From Bacteroidaceae bacterium (GTDB lineage: Bacteria > Bacteroidota > Bacteroidia > Bacteroidales > Bacteroidaceae), in contig JAEEHP010000182.1 of NCBI GenBank assembly GCA_016280855.1, positions 1 through 59,798 on the forward strand: a stretch of 59,798 nucleotides of DNA. Reading direction: 5' to 3'. Positions within the stretch are counted from its first letter, which is position 1, and each line of letters begins with the position of its first letter. Both the position numbers and the translations under genes were made by a program. Below are positions 26,616 through 34,556 of the stretch, one piece after another. Under the pieces are notes generated by a model, which made no database searches, was not told the origin of the DNA, and was given only the letters and a program-made list of their open reading frames with translations.

Positions 26616-26769
26616 ATAAGCGTTCCAATATGCAATAATAAGCGTTCCAAAACACGAACATTAGCGTTCCCTAACACGAACATTAGCGTTCCCTAACACG
26701 AACATTCGCATTCCCTAACACGAACATTCGCATTCCCTAACACGAACATTCGCATCACGAAAAACGAAT
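26616..26769. repeat. 22-bp tandem repeat, 7 units
   Basis: Seven contiguous units of exactly 22 bp with consensus ATTAGCGTTCCCTAACACGA + AC. Units 1, 2 and 7 are degenerate, 3 and 4 identical, and 5 and 6 identical to each other (ATTCGCATTCCC variant). There are no spacers, so it is not a CRISPR array. Confidence 0.9.
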
Positions 26770-26932
26770 GGACGATACGAGCCACACGTTAAGACGCATC
26801 AACTGTTTGATAGGGTGCAAACAGTCTGCATCATTAGCCTTTCAGCACAAAGAAATAGCGAAGAATAGGCTAAATAAATGGTCGAGAAGTATATTTTTAC
26901 TGATTTTTCATCTTTATATGGAATAAAAAGCG

Positions 26933-26940
26933 TATCTTTG
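26933..26940 (+). promoter_or_regulatory. -7 promoter element of the aryl polyene operon
   Basis: TATCTTTG, 20 bp before the first start codon. No other convincing TAnnTTTG element was noticed between genes down to 53187. Confidence 0.7.
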
Positions 26941-26959
26941 CGCCCGCATATTATGTAAT

Positions 26960-28510
26960 ATGATTATGACAACACAAAAAATAGACTTTGAGCAGATAGT
27001 CGAAACGCTTTTTCACGGCGCTCCGCTGACTCTTGATCCTAAGGGTTTGGCAGAGGTGGAGCGCTGCTATCATTTTCTGGAAGACTTCTCGAAGGAGAAG
27101 GTCATCTATGGTATCAACACGGGCTTTGGTCCCATGGCGCAATGGCGTGTTGATGACCAATATCTGAAAGATTTACAATACAACATTATCCGCAGCCATT
27201 CGACGGGCGCCGGCGACCCTTTGCCCGATCTTTATGTTAAGGCAGCGATGATTGCCCGCCTGGGTTCGCTCATGCAGGGCCGCAGCGGCATTCACCGTGA
27301 AGTGGTGGAACTGCTGGCCGAATTCATCAACCGCGGTATTTATCCCTTAATCCCGGAACACGGCAGCGTGGGTGCCAGTGGCGACCTGGTGCAGCTGGCG
27401 CACATCGCGTTGACGCTGATTGGCGAAGGCGAAGTACACTACCAAGGTCAGTGGCGCGCCACGGGCGACGTGATGAAGGAGTGCGGTTTGAAGCCCCTTG
27501 GCATACACATCCGCGAAGGGCTCTCGATCACCAATGGCACCAGCGTCATGACAGGCATCGGGCTCGTCAACCAGGTGCTGGCCGAGCGCCTGTTGGACTG
27601 GAGCATCGTGGCTGCCGTTTGGATGAACGAGATTGCAGAGAGCTACGATGACATGATGGCGGTGCCCCTCAACGAGTGCCGCCGCCACGAAGGACAGCAG
27701 TATGTCGCCCGTCGCATGAGGGAGATTGCCCAGGGAGGCAGCCTCATGAAGAAACGCGAACATGAGCTCTACGACCCGACGAAGAACACCGAACGCGTGT
27801 TCAAACATAAGGTGCAGGCTTACTACTCGTTGCGCTGCACGCCTCAGATTCTCGGCCCCATCTACGACACGCTGATGGCCTCGCGCCAAGTGCTGGAGGA
27901 GGAGGTCAACTCTGCCTCGGACAACCCCATCGTGGATCCCGACACGCAGAACGTGTACCACGGCGGCAACTTCCACGGCGACTACATCTCGCTCGAGCAG
28001 GACAAGGTGAAGATTGCCATCGTGCGCTTGGCTATGACCAGCGAGCGCCAGCTGAACTACCTGTTCCACAATCGCATCAACGACGACATTCTGCCTCCGT
28101 TCCTTAACTTGGGTACGCTGGGTTTGAACTATGGCATGCAGGCTTGCCAGTTCACGGCAACCTCGACGACCGCCGAGTGCCAGACGCTGGCCATGCCGAA
28201 CTACGTCCACAGCATCCCCAACAACAACGACAACCAGGACATCGTCTCGATGGGCACGAATACGGCCCTGCTGACCAAGAAGGTCATCGAGAATGCCTAC
28301 CAGGTAATGGCCGTTCAGATGATCGCTCTCACTCAGGCCACCGACTGCCGCAAGGTCGCCGACCGCCTCTGCCCCACCACGCTAAAGGTCTATGAGCACG
28401 TGCGTCAGCTCGTGCCGCTCTTCATCGAGGACACACCTTTCTACAAGGAGATTGCCGCTGTGGAGGCATGGATGAAGGAATTTAATCTTTGGGAAACCCC
28501 GAAAGCATAA
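26960..28510 (+). CDS. Aromatic amino acid ammonia-lyase, probably tyrosine ammonia-lyase
   Basis: 516 residues. MIO-cofactor lyase that deaminates tyrosine to p-coumarate, the likely aryl starter unit. The MIO tripeptide A-S-G is at 139-141 (GSVGASGDLV), with catalytic Y50 in YGINTGFGPM. The selectivity loop is R78-S-H80-S81-T-G. The stretches TGFGPMAQ, LQYN-IIRSHS and HSIPNNNDNQDIVSMGTN closely resemble, from memory, the Flavobacterium johnsoniae tyrosine ammonia-lyase of flexirubin biosynthesis more than histidine ammonia-lyases. It is the first gene of the operon, and no hut genes are adjacent. Histidine as substrate is the main alternative but unlikely from context. A second in-frame ATG lies at 26966. 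Confidence 0.88.
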   Translation: MIMTTQKIDFEQIVETLFHGAPLTLDPKGLAEVERCYHFLEDFSKEKVIYGINTGFGPMAQWRVDDQYLKDLQYNIIRSHSTGAGDPLPDLYVKAAMIARLGSLMQGRSGIHREVVELLAEFINRGIYPLIPEHGSVGASGDLVQLAHIALTLIGEGEVHYQGQWRATGDVMKECGLKPLGIHIREGLSITNGTSVMTGIGLVNQVLAERLLDWSIVAAVWMNEIAESYDDMMAVPLNECRRHEGQQYVARRMREIAQGGSLMKKREHELYDPTKNTERVFKHKVQAYYSLRCTPQILGPIYDTLMASRQVLEEEVNSASDNPIVDPDTQNVYHGGNFHGDYISLEQDKVKIAIVRLAMTSERQLNYLFHNRINDDILPPFLNLGTLGLNYGMQACQFTATSTTAECQTLAMPNYVHSIPNNNDNQDIVSMGTNTALLTKKVIENAYQVMAVQMIALTQATDCRKVADRLCPTTLKVYEHVRQLVPLFIEDTPFYKEIAAVEAWMKEFNLWETPKA

Positions 28511-28528
28511 TAACTTAACATTGGACAC

Positions 28529-29263
28529 ATGATGAAATACGCATTAGTCACTGGCGGTTCTCGCGGCTTAGGACGCGCCGTCTGCCTGAAACTGGCCGAG
28601 ATGGGGATTCCCGTCATCGTGAACTACCAATCCAACGCATCGGCCGCCGAGGAAGTGAAGGCAGCCGTCGAGGCGCTGGGCGGTCAGGCTGAGTTGATGC
28701 CCTTCAACGTCGGCGACGAAGCACAGGTAGAGGCCGCTCTTGCCGCATGGCAGGACGCTCACCCCGACGACTACATCGCCTATCTGGTCAACAACGCCGG
28801 CATCCGTCGCGATAACCTCATGTTCATGATGCCTTCCGAGGACTGGCACGCTGTGCTGCAGACGTCGCTCGACGGCTTCTACTATGTCACCAAGCGCTGC
28901 CTGCCCCGAATGATGATGCGTAAGCATGGCGGCCGGATCGTGAACATGGCCTCGCTCAGCGGCATCAAAGGTATGCCCGGACAGGCTAACTACAGCGCCG
29001 CCAAGGCCGCCCTCATCGGTGCTACCAAGGCGCTGGCTCAGGAGTGTGCGGCTCGCGGCGTGACCGTGAATGCCGTAGCCCCCGGCTTCATCGAGACGGA
29101 CATGACCAAGGACCTACCCGTCGATGAACTGAAGAAGCTCGTGCCGATGAACCGCTTCGGCCGTCCCGAGGAAGTGGCCGACCTCGTCGCCTTCCTCGTC
29201 TCGGACAAGGCTGCTTACATCACCGGCGAAGTCATCAGCATCAACGGAGGACTGTACACTTAA
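28529..29263 (+). CDS. 3-oxoacyl-ACP reductase (FabG-type SDR)
   Basis: 244-residue NADPH-dependent ketoreductase. It has the glycine motif TGGSRGLGRA (8-17), NNAG near 88-91, catalytic Ser in MASLSG, and Y155-x3-K159 in NYSAAKAAL. The C-terminal PGFIETDMT and GEVISINGG are typical of FabG. In this operon it should reduce each beta-keto intermediate of the growing polyene, the role of ApeQ in the E. coli aryl polyene pathway. It lies 18 bp after the lyase gene. A second ATG directly follows the first. Confidence 0.9.
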   Translation: MMKYALVTGGSRGLGRAVCLKLAEMGIPVIVNYQSNASAAEEVKAAVEALGGQAELMPFNVGDEAQVEAALAAWQDAHPDDYIAYLVNNAGIRRDNLMFMMPSEDWHAVLQTSLDGFYYVTKRCLPRMMMRKHGGRIVNMASLSGIKGMPGQANYSAAKAALIGATKALAQECAARGVTVNAVAPGFIETDMTKDLPVDELKKLVPMNRFGRPEEVADLVAFLVSDKAAYITGEVISINGGLYT

Positions 29264-29371
29264 CAAGTGAAAAGTGAAAAGTGATAGAGTGAAAAGTGAA
29301 AAATAAAAGTAGCTTGGAGCTTGAGAATTAAATAATTTTCGACGATAATTCGTAAAACCACACATCAAATC
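29264..29371. repeat. AGTGAAA simple repeats between ketoreductase and ketosynthase genes
   Basis: GTGAAAAGTGAAAAGTGATAG-like words occur between about 29266 and 29305. The reverse-complement style (TTTTCACTTTTCACTC) recurs at 49288-49325. Confidence 0.65.
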
Positions 29372-30640
29372 ATGTCAACAGCATACAACAACGATATTAC
29401 CGGAAAGGTCTTAGGAGGACGCCGCGTCGTCGTCACAGGCATCGGCATCTGGTCGTGCCTCGGCCAGAATCAGGAAGAGGTGACGGAATCATTGCGCCTC
29501 GGACGCTCGGGCATCGGCACCGAACCCGAACGCCTGGGCTATGGTTACCAAAGTTCGCTGACCGGCATTGTACCGCGTCCCGACCTGAAGAAACTATTGC
29601 ACCGCCGACTGCGTGCCGGGCTGCCGGAAGAAGGCGAATACGCCTTCATGGCCACCCGCGAGGCCTTCGAGAATGCCGGCATCGACGAGGAATACCTCCT
29701 GACCAACGAAGTAGGTGTCATCTTCGGTAACGACTCGTCGGCACAGCCTGTCATCGAGAGCGCCAATATCATGGCCGAAAAGCATGACTCGCAACTGCTC
29801 GGCTCGGGTCTCATCTTCCAGTCGATGAACTCGACGGTGAACATGAACCTCTCAACCATCTTCCACCTGCGCGGCGTCAACTTCACCGTCAGCGCAGCCT
29901 GTGCCAGCGGCAGCCACAGCATTGGTTTGGCATATATGATGATCAAGCAGGGTCTTCAGGACATGGTCCTGGCCGGTGGCGCTCAGGAGACGAACTACTA
30001 TTCGATGGCGTCCTTCGATGCCCTCGGCACTTTTTCGAAGCGCATGGACGAGCCGACCAAGGCCAGCCGTCCCTTCGATGCCGATCGCGACGGCCTTATT
30101 CCGAGCGGCGGCGCTGCAGCCCTCGTCCTCGAGGACTACGACCACGCTGTGGCTCGCGGAGCGACAATCCTCGCCGAAGTCTGCGGCTATGGTTTCTCGT
30201 CGAATGGCGGCGGCATCTCGCAGCCATCGGACGAGGGCAGTATGGTAGCGATGCAGCGTGCCATGAACGATGCCGGCGTGACGGCCGACGATATCGACTA
30301 CGTCAACGCTCATGCTACCTCGACGCCTCAAGGCGATACGTACGAGGCCATCGCCCTGACACGCCTCTTCGAAGGACGCAAGGCTTGGATCAGCTCCACG
30401 AAGTCGATGACGGGCCACGAGTGCTGGATGGCCGGTGCCAGCGAAGCCGTCTATAGCATCCTGATGATGCGGAACCGCTTCGTAGCGCCCAACATCAACC
30501 TCGAAAAACCTGACGAACATGCCGCCACACTCCGTTTGGCCCGCACTACCGTCGAGGACATTGACCTCCGCGTCGTTCTCTCCAACAGCTTCGGCTTCGG
30601 AGGAACGAACTCAGCATTAGTACTCAAAAACTATAAATGA
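29372..30640 (+). CDS. Beta-ketoacyl-ACP synthase (KAS I/II type)
   Basis: 422 residues with a complete Cys-His-His set: C177 (AACASGSH), H314 (NAHATST) and H349 (TGHECWM), then the C-terminal SNSFGFGGTN. The third motif reads TGHECWMAGASE instead of the usual TGHxxGAAG. This variant is typical of FabB-like KS enzymes with Cys/Trp next to His. It should condense malonyl-ACP with the aryl-polyene chain. It is the first of four KS-type proteins in the operon, and its partner may be one of the Cys-less homologues (35656 or the second half of 36542). Confidence 0.9.
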   Translation: MSTAYNNDITGKVLGGRRVVVTGIGIWSCLGQNQEEVTESLRLGRSGIGTEPERLGYGYQSSLTGIVPRPDLKKLLHRRLRAGLPEEGEYAFMATREAFENAGIDEEYLLTNEVGVIFGNDSSAQPVIESANIMAEKHDSQLLGSGLIFQSMNSTVNMNLSTIFHLRGVNFTVSAACASGSHSIGLAYMMIKQGLQDMVLAGGAQETNYYSMASFDALGTFSKRMDEPTKASRPFDADRDGLIPSGGAAALVLEDYDHAVARGATILAEVCGYGFSSNGGGISQPSDEGSMVAMQRAMNDAGVTADDIDYVNAHATSTPQGDTYEAIALTRLFEGRKAWISSTKSMTGHECWMAGASEAVYSILMMRNRFVAPNINLEKPDEHAATLRLARTTVEDIDLRVVLSNSFGFGGTNSALVLKNYK

Positions 30641-30682
30641 GATTAGTAACCCTTATTATTAACCCCAAAAACCAACACAACA

Positions 30683-31249
30683 ATGAAACGTACACTATTG
30701 ACCGCTATCATGGCTATAGTAGCCATCGTAGCTTTCGGCAAGGCCGATGAAAAGCAGCTGCAACTGACCAAGGCTGACGGCGTAGCCAACATCTTCGATT
30801 CTTCGAATAAAGCCAACGTGAAATTCATCTATGCCGATGATTGCGTAGCTTCCTATCAGGGCGTTTCCAAGATGCCGTATAAGGAATATGTCAAGATCAA
30901 CGGCGAATGGGAAGAAGAGCACACCTACGGCGAGAGCGGTTTCGTCGAGGACTGGAACAAGCGAAACAAAAAAGGCATGAAGATCGTCGAGGACGATGCT
31001 GACTTCCAAATCGTCGTCACCATCCACGAGATCAAGGAGATGGCCGCTATGCGCGCATGGTGGGAGATCGTCAAGGCCGACGTGAAGATCCTCGACAGCA
31101 GCAAAGCCTCTGTCGTAGAGTACAAGGTTAACGAGTACTACGAAGTAGCCGGTGGCTTCGCTGCCATGAAACTGCGCAACCGTATCAAGGAGACCTTTGC
31201 CGGTCTGTCGGAGTCCATGCTGTACTTCGCCAAGAAAGCTAATAAGTAA
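30683..31249 (+). CDS. Secreted protein of unknown function
   Basis: 188 residues with a signal peptide (MKRTLLTAIMAIVAIVAFGKA). The mature part is a small alpha/beta protein (VKFIYADDCVASYQGVSKMPYKEY, DADFQIVVTIHEIKEM, VEYKVNEYYEVAGGF) with no recognised family. It could be a periplasmic binding or shuttle protein for the polyene lipid. Position four in the operon, between a ketosynthase and a methyltransferase, with gaps of 42 and 27 bp. Function is not assigned. Confidence 0.7.
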   Translation: MKRTLLTAIMAIVAIVAFGKADEKQLQLTKADGVANIFDSSNKANVKFIYADDCVASYQGVSKMPYKEYVKINGEWEEEHTYGESGFVEDWNKRNKKGMKIVEDDADFQIVVTIHEIKEMAAMRAWWEIVKADVKILDSSKASVVEYKVNEYYEVAGGFAAMKLRNRIKETFAGLSESMLYFAKKANK

Positions 31250-31276
31250 TCGTAAAAGAGTAAACGTTACCAAAGC

Positions 31277-32386
31277 ATGAAACTATTCCCTGCCTTGGAA
31301 AAGGCTTATACGAAAGAACATCTGTCGGCCCGCGAAGCACAAGCGAAGGCCGAATTCATCGCGTGGGGACCGGTTGTCTTTCAGGCCTCGCGTCTGATGA
31401 TCAAGTTCGGAATCCTCGACCTGTTGCGCGATGCCGACCAAGGGCTGACGCGTCAGGAGCTGTGCGAGCGTACAGGACTCTCGGACTATGCCGTGAAATG
31501 TCTTACGGAAGCGGGTCTGTGCATCGGCACAATCCTCGTCGATACCACAACGGACCGCTTCACCCTTTCCAAGACGGGATGGTTCTTGCTCAATGATCCC
31601 GCCACTCGTGTTAACATCGATTTCAACCACGATGTTAACTACGAGGGGTGGTTCCATCTCGAAGAAGCGCTCAAAGAAGGTAGACCGGCAGGACTGGAGC
31701 ATTTCGGTTCATGGCCTACCGTCTATGAGGCATTGAGCGAACTGCCACCACAGGTGCAGAAGAGCTGGTTCGGCTTCGACCATTTCTACAGCGACACTTC
31801 CTTCCCCGAAGCCTTGGAAATCGTCTTCGGCAAGTACAAGACCCGTTCGCTATACGACGTTGGTGGCAACACCGGCAAATGGGCCCTGCAGTGTGTGAGC
31901 CATGACTCAGAGGTCGAAGTCACCATCCTCGACCTGCCGCAGCAGATCAAGATGATGCAGGACAACACGACGGACAAGCCCGGTGCCGAGCGCATCAAGG
32001 GCTATGGTATCAACCTGCTCGATCCCTCCGCCCTGTTCCCGCAGCGCGAAGGTGGCTTGGACGCCATCTGGATGAGCCAGTTCCTCGACTGCTTCAGCGG
32101 CGAGGAGATCGTGAGCATCCTTACCCGTGCCAAGAACGCCATGACGAAGGACACCCGCATCTTCATCATGGAAACGTTGTGGGATCGTCAGCGCTTCGAA
32201 CCCGCTGCCTTCTGCCTCACGATGACCAGCCTCTATTTTACAGCTATTGCCAACGGCAACTCCAAGATGTACAACACCGAGGACATGACCCGCTACGTCG
32301 AAGAGGCCGGCTTAACAGTAGAGACCATTTTCGACGGCCTCGGTCAAGGGCATAGCATCATGGTGTGCAAGCTTGAGAGTGAATAG
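31277..32386 (+). CDS. SAM-dependent O-methyltransferase
   Basis: 369 residues. The N-terminal winged-helix dimerisation domain (KFGILDLLRDADQGLTRQELCERTGL, YAVKCLTEAGL) and the Rossmann domain with SAM motif LYDVGGNTGKWALQ near 195 identify the plant-type/acetylserotonin O-methyltransferase class. The next motif VTILDLPQQIKMM supplies the acidic ribose ligand. In an aryl polyene pathway the expected acceptor is a phenolic hydroxyl of the aryl head. A catalytic His of the usual kind was not located with certainty. Confidence 0.82.
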   Translation: MKLFPALEKAYTKEHLSAREAQAKAEFIAWGPVVFQASRLMIKFGILDLLRDADQGLTRQELCERTGLSDYAVKCLTEAGLCIGTILVDTTTDRFTLSKTGWFLLNDPATRVNIDFNHDVNYEGWFHLEEALKEGRPAGLEHFGSWPTVYEALSELPPQVQKSWFGFDHFYSDTSFPEALEIVFGKYKTRSLYDVGGNTGKWALQCVSHDSEVEVTILDLPQQIKMMQDNTTDKPGAERIKGYGINLLDPSALFPQREGGLDAIWMSQFLDCFSGEEIVSILTRAKNAMTKDTRIFIMETLWDRQRFEPAAFCLTMTSLYFTAIANGNSKMYNTEDMTRYVEEAGLTVETIFDGLGQGHSIMVCKLESE

Positions 32387-32426
32387 AATCGTAAATCCAA
32401 TAATCATTAAATTATAAAATCAAACT

Positions 32427-32669
32427 ATGTCAAGACAAGAAATTGAAGAAAAGGTGAGAGACTTTCTCATCGAAGACCTCGAGATTGAAGAGGACAAGAT
32501 CGCACCCGAAGCCCGCCTCAAGGAGGACATGGGCATTGACAGCCTGGATTTCGTGGACATCGTCGTCATCGTTGAAAAGAACTTCGGCTTCAAGATCAAG
32601 GCTGAGGAGATGGCCGGCATCACCACGCTGACGCAGTTCTGCGACTACATCGAAAGCAAAGTAGCATAA
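32427..32669 (+). CDS. Acyl carrier protein 1
   Basis: 80 residues, acidic four-helix carrier. The phosphopantetheine attachment site is S39 in MGIDSLDF. It is one of two dedicated ACPs of the operon (the other at 36243), mirroring ApeE/ApeF in the E. coli system. Confidence 0.92.
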   Translation: MSRQEIEEKVRDFLIEDLEIEEDKIAPEARLKEDMGIDSLDFVDIVVIVEKNFGFKIKAEEMAGITTLTQFCDYIESKVA

Positions 32670-32709
32670 GCCACCGTGCCCTTAGCGTCAGCTAAGGTTA
32701 GAAACGCGT

Positions 32710-33615
32710 ATGGAACAGCCGCAGCACCAACAATGGAAAGGCACGACGGGCGGCACGCCTTGGATGCAACGCACCCTCGTCCGCTGTCTCGGATGGATGA
32801 ACCTGCCGTTCGTCTATTCGGGCATGGCGTTGGTCGTTCCTTTCTATATGCTGTTCAACCATCAGGGCTACCTGAGCCAGTACCACTACTTCCGCCGTCG
32901 CTTCGGCCATAACCCTATCCGGTCATTCTTTGATGTCTATGCCAACCACTTCCGCTTCGGTCAGATCATTCTGGACCGCTTTGCCTTCTACGGCGGGGCA
33001 CGCTTCAAGTTGATCGTCGAAGGCAACGAACGCTTCATGGCGCTTTGCAATGAGCCCGGCGGTTTCATGCAGATTGGCACTCACGTCGGCAATTTCGAGT
33101 TGGCGGGCTATATGCTTTCGCAGGACAAGAAGACAATCAATGCCCTCGTGTTCGGCGGCGAGACAGGCACGGTAATGGAGAACCGCAACCGCGTGTTCGA
33201 GCACCAGAACCTGCGGCTCATCCTCGCCAACGGCGGAGTGGATCACGTGTTCGAGATGAACAATGCCCTTGCAGAGGGCCAGATCGTTTCGATGCACGGC
33301 GACCGCATCTTCGGTTCGCAGAAGACCGTTCGTTGCAAGGTACTGGGCACTGAGGCAGACCTGCCGATGGGACCCTACATCCTGGCCGCCACACGTGATG
33401 TGCCTGCCCTTTGCACCTTCGTCATGAAGGAGAACGTCCACACCTACCATATCTATGTGTACGAACTTAGCCTCCCTGACGAGGTGAAAGGAAAAAGCGC
33501 AAAAGTCAGGGCCTCCGCGTTGGCTCAGGCCTACGCCGACCGCCTTACTGAAATACTGAACCGCTATCCTCACCAGTGGCTCAACTACTATGAGTTCTGG
33601 GGCGAGGAGAATTGA
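32710..33615 (+). CDS. LpxL/HtrB-like acyltransferase
   Basis: 301 residues with an N-terminal membrane segment (PFVYSGMALVVPFYMLF) and the acyltransferase motif H-V-G-N-F-E (H-x4-E) in GTHVGNFE, as in Kdo2-lipid A lauroyltransferases. A second conserved area is MHGDRIFGSQ. In a polyene operon it probably transfers the ACP-bound polyene to a lipid or sugar acceptor at the inner membrane. The gene starts 40 bp after ACP 1. Confidence 0.85.
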   Translation: MEQPQHQQWKGTTGGTPWMQRTLVRCLGWMNLPFVYSGMALVVPFYMLFNHQGYLSQYHYFRRRFGHNPIRSFFDVYANHFRFGQIILDRFAFYGGARFKLIVEGNERFMALCNEPGGFMQIGTHVGNFELAGYMLSQDKKTINALVFGGETGTVMENRNRVFEHQNLRLILANGGVDHVFEMNNALAEGQIVSMHGDRIFGSQKTVRCKVLGTEADLPMGPYILAATRDVPALCTFVMKENVHTYHIYVYELSLPDEVKGKSAKVRASALAQAYADRLTEILNRYPHQWLNYYEFWGEEN

Positions 33616-33658
33616 AAGTAGAAAAACTGAATTACAGTAATATTGAAAAGCTGAAACA

Positions 33659-34090
33659 TTGAAAGTAGAAGATATACCCATACTGGAACTGATTCCCCAG
33701 CGTCCGCCTTTCGTCATGGTGGACCGCGTGGTGGCTTTCGACCGCGTCATCACGACGACGGCCTTCGCCGTGCAGCCTGACTGCATCTTCGTGGAGGACG
33801 GTCATTTGGTGCCTGACGGTCTGGTGGAAAACGTGGCACAGACCTGTGCTGCCCGTATGGGCTGTGTCAACTACATCAATCGGGAGAGCGTGAAGCTTGG
33901 CTTCATCGGAGCCGTCCGCGACATGATCTTCCACCGCCTGCCCCAAGTGGGCGAGACGCTGATGACCAGCATCAAGGTTCGTGAAGAAGTGTTCCGCATG
34001 ACGTTGGTCGATGCAGAGGTGCGCATAGGCGACGAAGTCGTGGCCACGGCTGAGATGAAGATTGCACTCAGCGAAGTGGACGCACAATGA
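33659..34090 (+). CDS. Hot-dog fold 3-hydroxyacyl-ACP dehydratase-like protein (ApeP-type)
   Basis: 143 residues, FabZ-like: begins LIPQRPPFVMVDRVV (compare the FabZ pattern LPHRxPFLLVDR) and has LVENVAQTCAARMG on the long helix. The His of the usual catalytic pair is replaced by Gln in the first motif, while a Glu is present in LVENVAQ. So it may be a non-catalytic or atypical partner of the second dehydratase at 40191, like the ApeI/ApeP pair. The only possible start is TTG at 33659: an in-frame TGA at 33644-33646 lies just upstream, and the region is made of GAAAGTAGAA repeats. Confidence 0.75.
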   Translation: MKVEDIPILELIPQRPPFVMVDRVVAFDRVITTTAFAVQPDCIFVEDGHLVPDGLVENVAQTCAARMGCVNYINRESVKLGFIGAVRDMIFHRLPQVGETLMTSIKVREEVFRMTLVDAEVRIGDEVVATAEMKIALSEVDAQ

Positions 34091-34136
34091 GAACCGAAGC
34101 AGGACAAGTACACCTATATATATATAATAAGGTATA

Positions 34137-34556
34137 ATGAAAGAACTACGCGCAAGCAAACTATTGGACATCCGCTTCAGCGAGGTTGACTCGATGGGCG
34201 TGGTATGGCATGGCTCCTATCCGCTCTATTTCGAAGATGCCCGCGAGGAGTGGGGACGACAGTACGGCTTCGGCTATCTTGATATGTTCGAGCATGAGTT
34301 CTATGCTCCGCTCGTTGACTTGCAGTTCCAATACAAGCGCCCGATTATTTACGGCATGCGTCCTCGCATCGATATCATTTATCGTCCTACGGATGCTGCC
34401 AAGATTATCTATGACTACGAAATACATGACACCCGCGACGAGAGCCTGCTCACGACAGGTCACAGCGTACAGGTGTTCATGAACAAACAATATCAGCTCT
34501 TGTGGGAGAACCCTCCCTTCTATGAGCAATGGAAACTACGATGGGAGAAAGAGTAG
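34137..34556 (+). CDS. Acyl-CoA/ACP thioesterase (4HBT, YbgC-like)
   Basis: 139 residues of single hot-dog fold. It carries the 4-hydroxybenzoyl-CoA thioesterase signature: Asp followed by GVVWHGSYPLYFEDAREEW (D18 region), then PLVDLQFQYKRP. It could offload finished chains or proofread misloaded carriers. It follows a (TA)n tract flanked by CCT and AGG and overlaps the next gene by 28 bp (or 16 bp if that gene starts at 34541). Confidence 0.85.
   Translation: MKELRASKLLDIRFSEVDSMGVVWHGSYPLYFEDAREEWGRQYGFGYLDMFEHEFYAPLVDLQFQYKRPIIYGMRPRIDIIYRPTDAAKIIYDYEIHDTRDESLLTTGHSVQVFMNKQYQLLWENPPFYEQWKLRWEKE

Larger units (their letters stand above)
26391..26959. other. 569-bp divergent control region between GH2 gene and polyene operon
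   Basis: No gene is supported. From left to right it holds the GH2 promoter (26430-26437, reverse), a cluster of GTCAC/GTGAC sites (26490-26585), seven copies of a 22-bp repeat (26616-26769), and the operon promoter (26933-26940). Confidence 0.75.

Noticed and set aside
26616..26769. CRISPR array
   Set aside because: Units are contiguous 22-bp repeats with no unique spacers and no cas genes nearby.
26960..28510. Histidine ammonia-lyase of a histidine-utilisation operon
   Set aside because: No hutU/hutI/ftcD genes are adjacent. The sequence words and the operon context favour a tyrosine ammonia-lyase.
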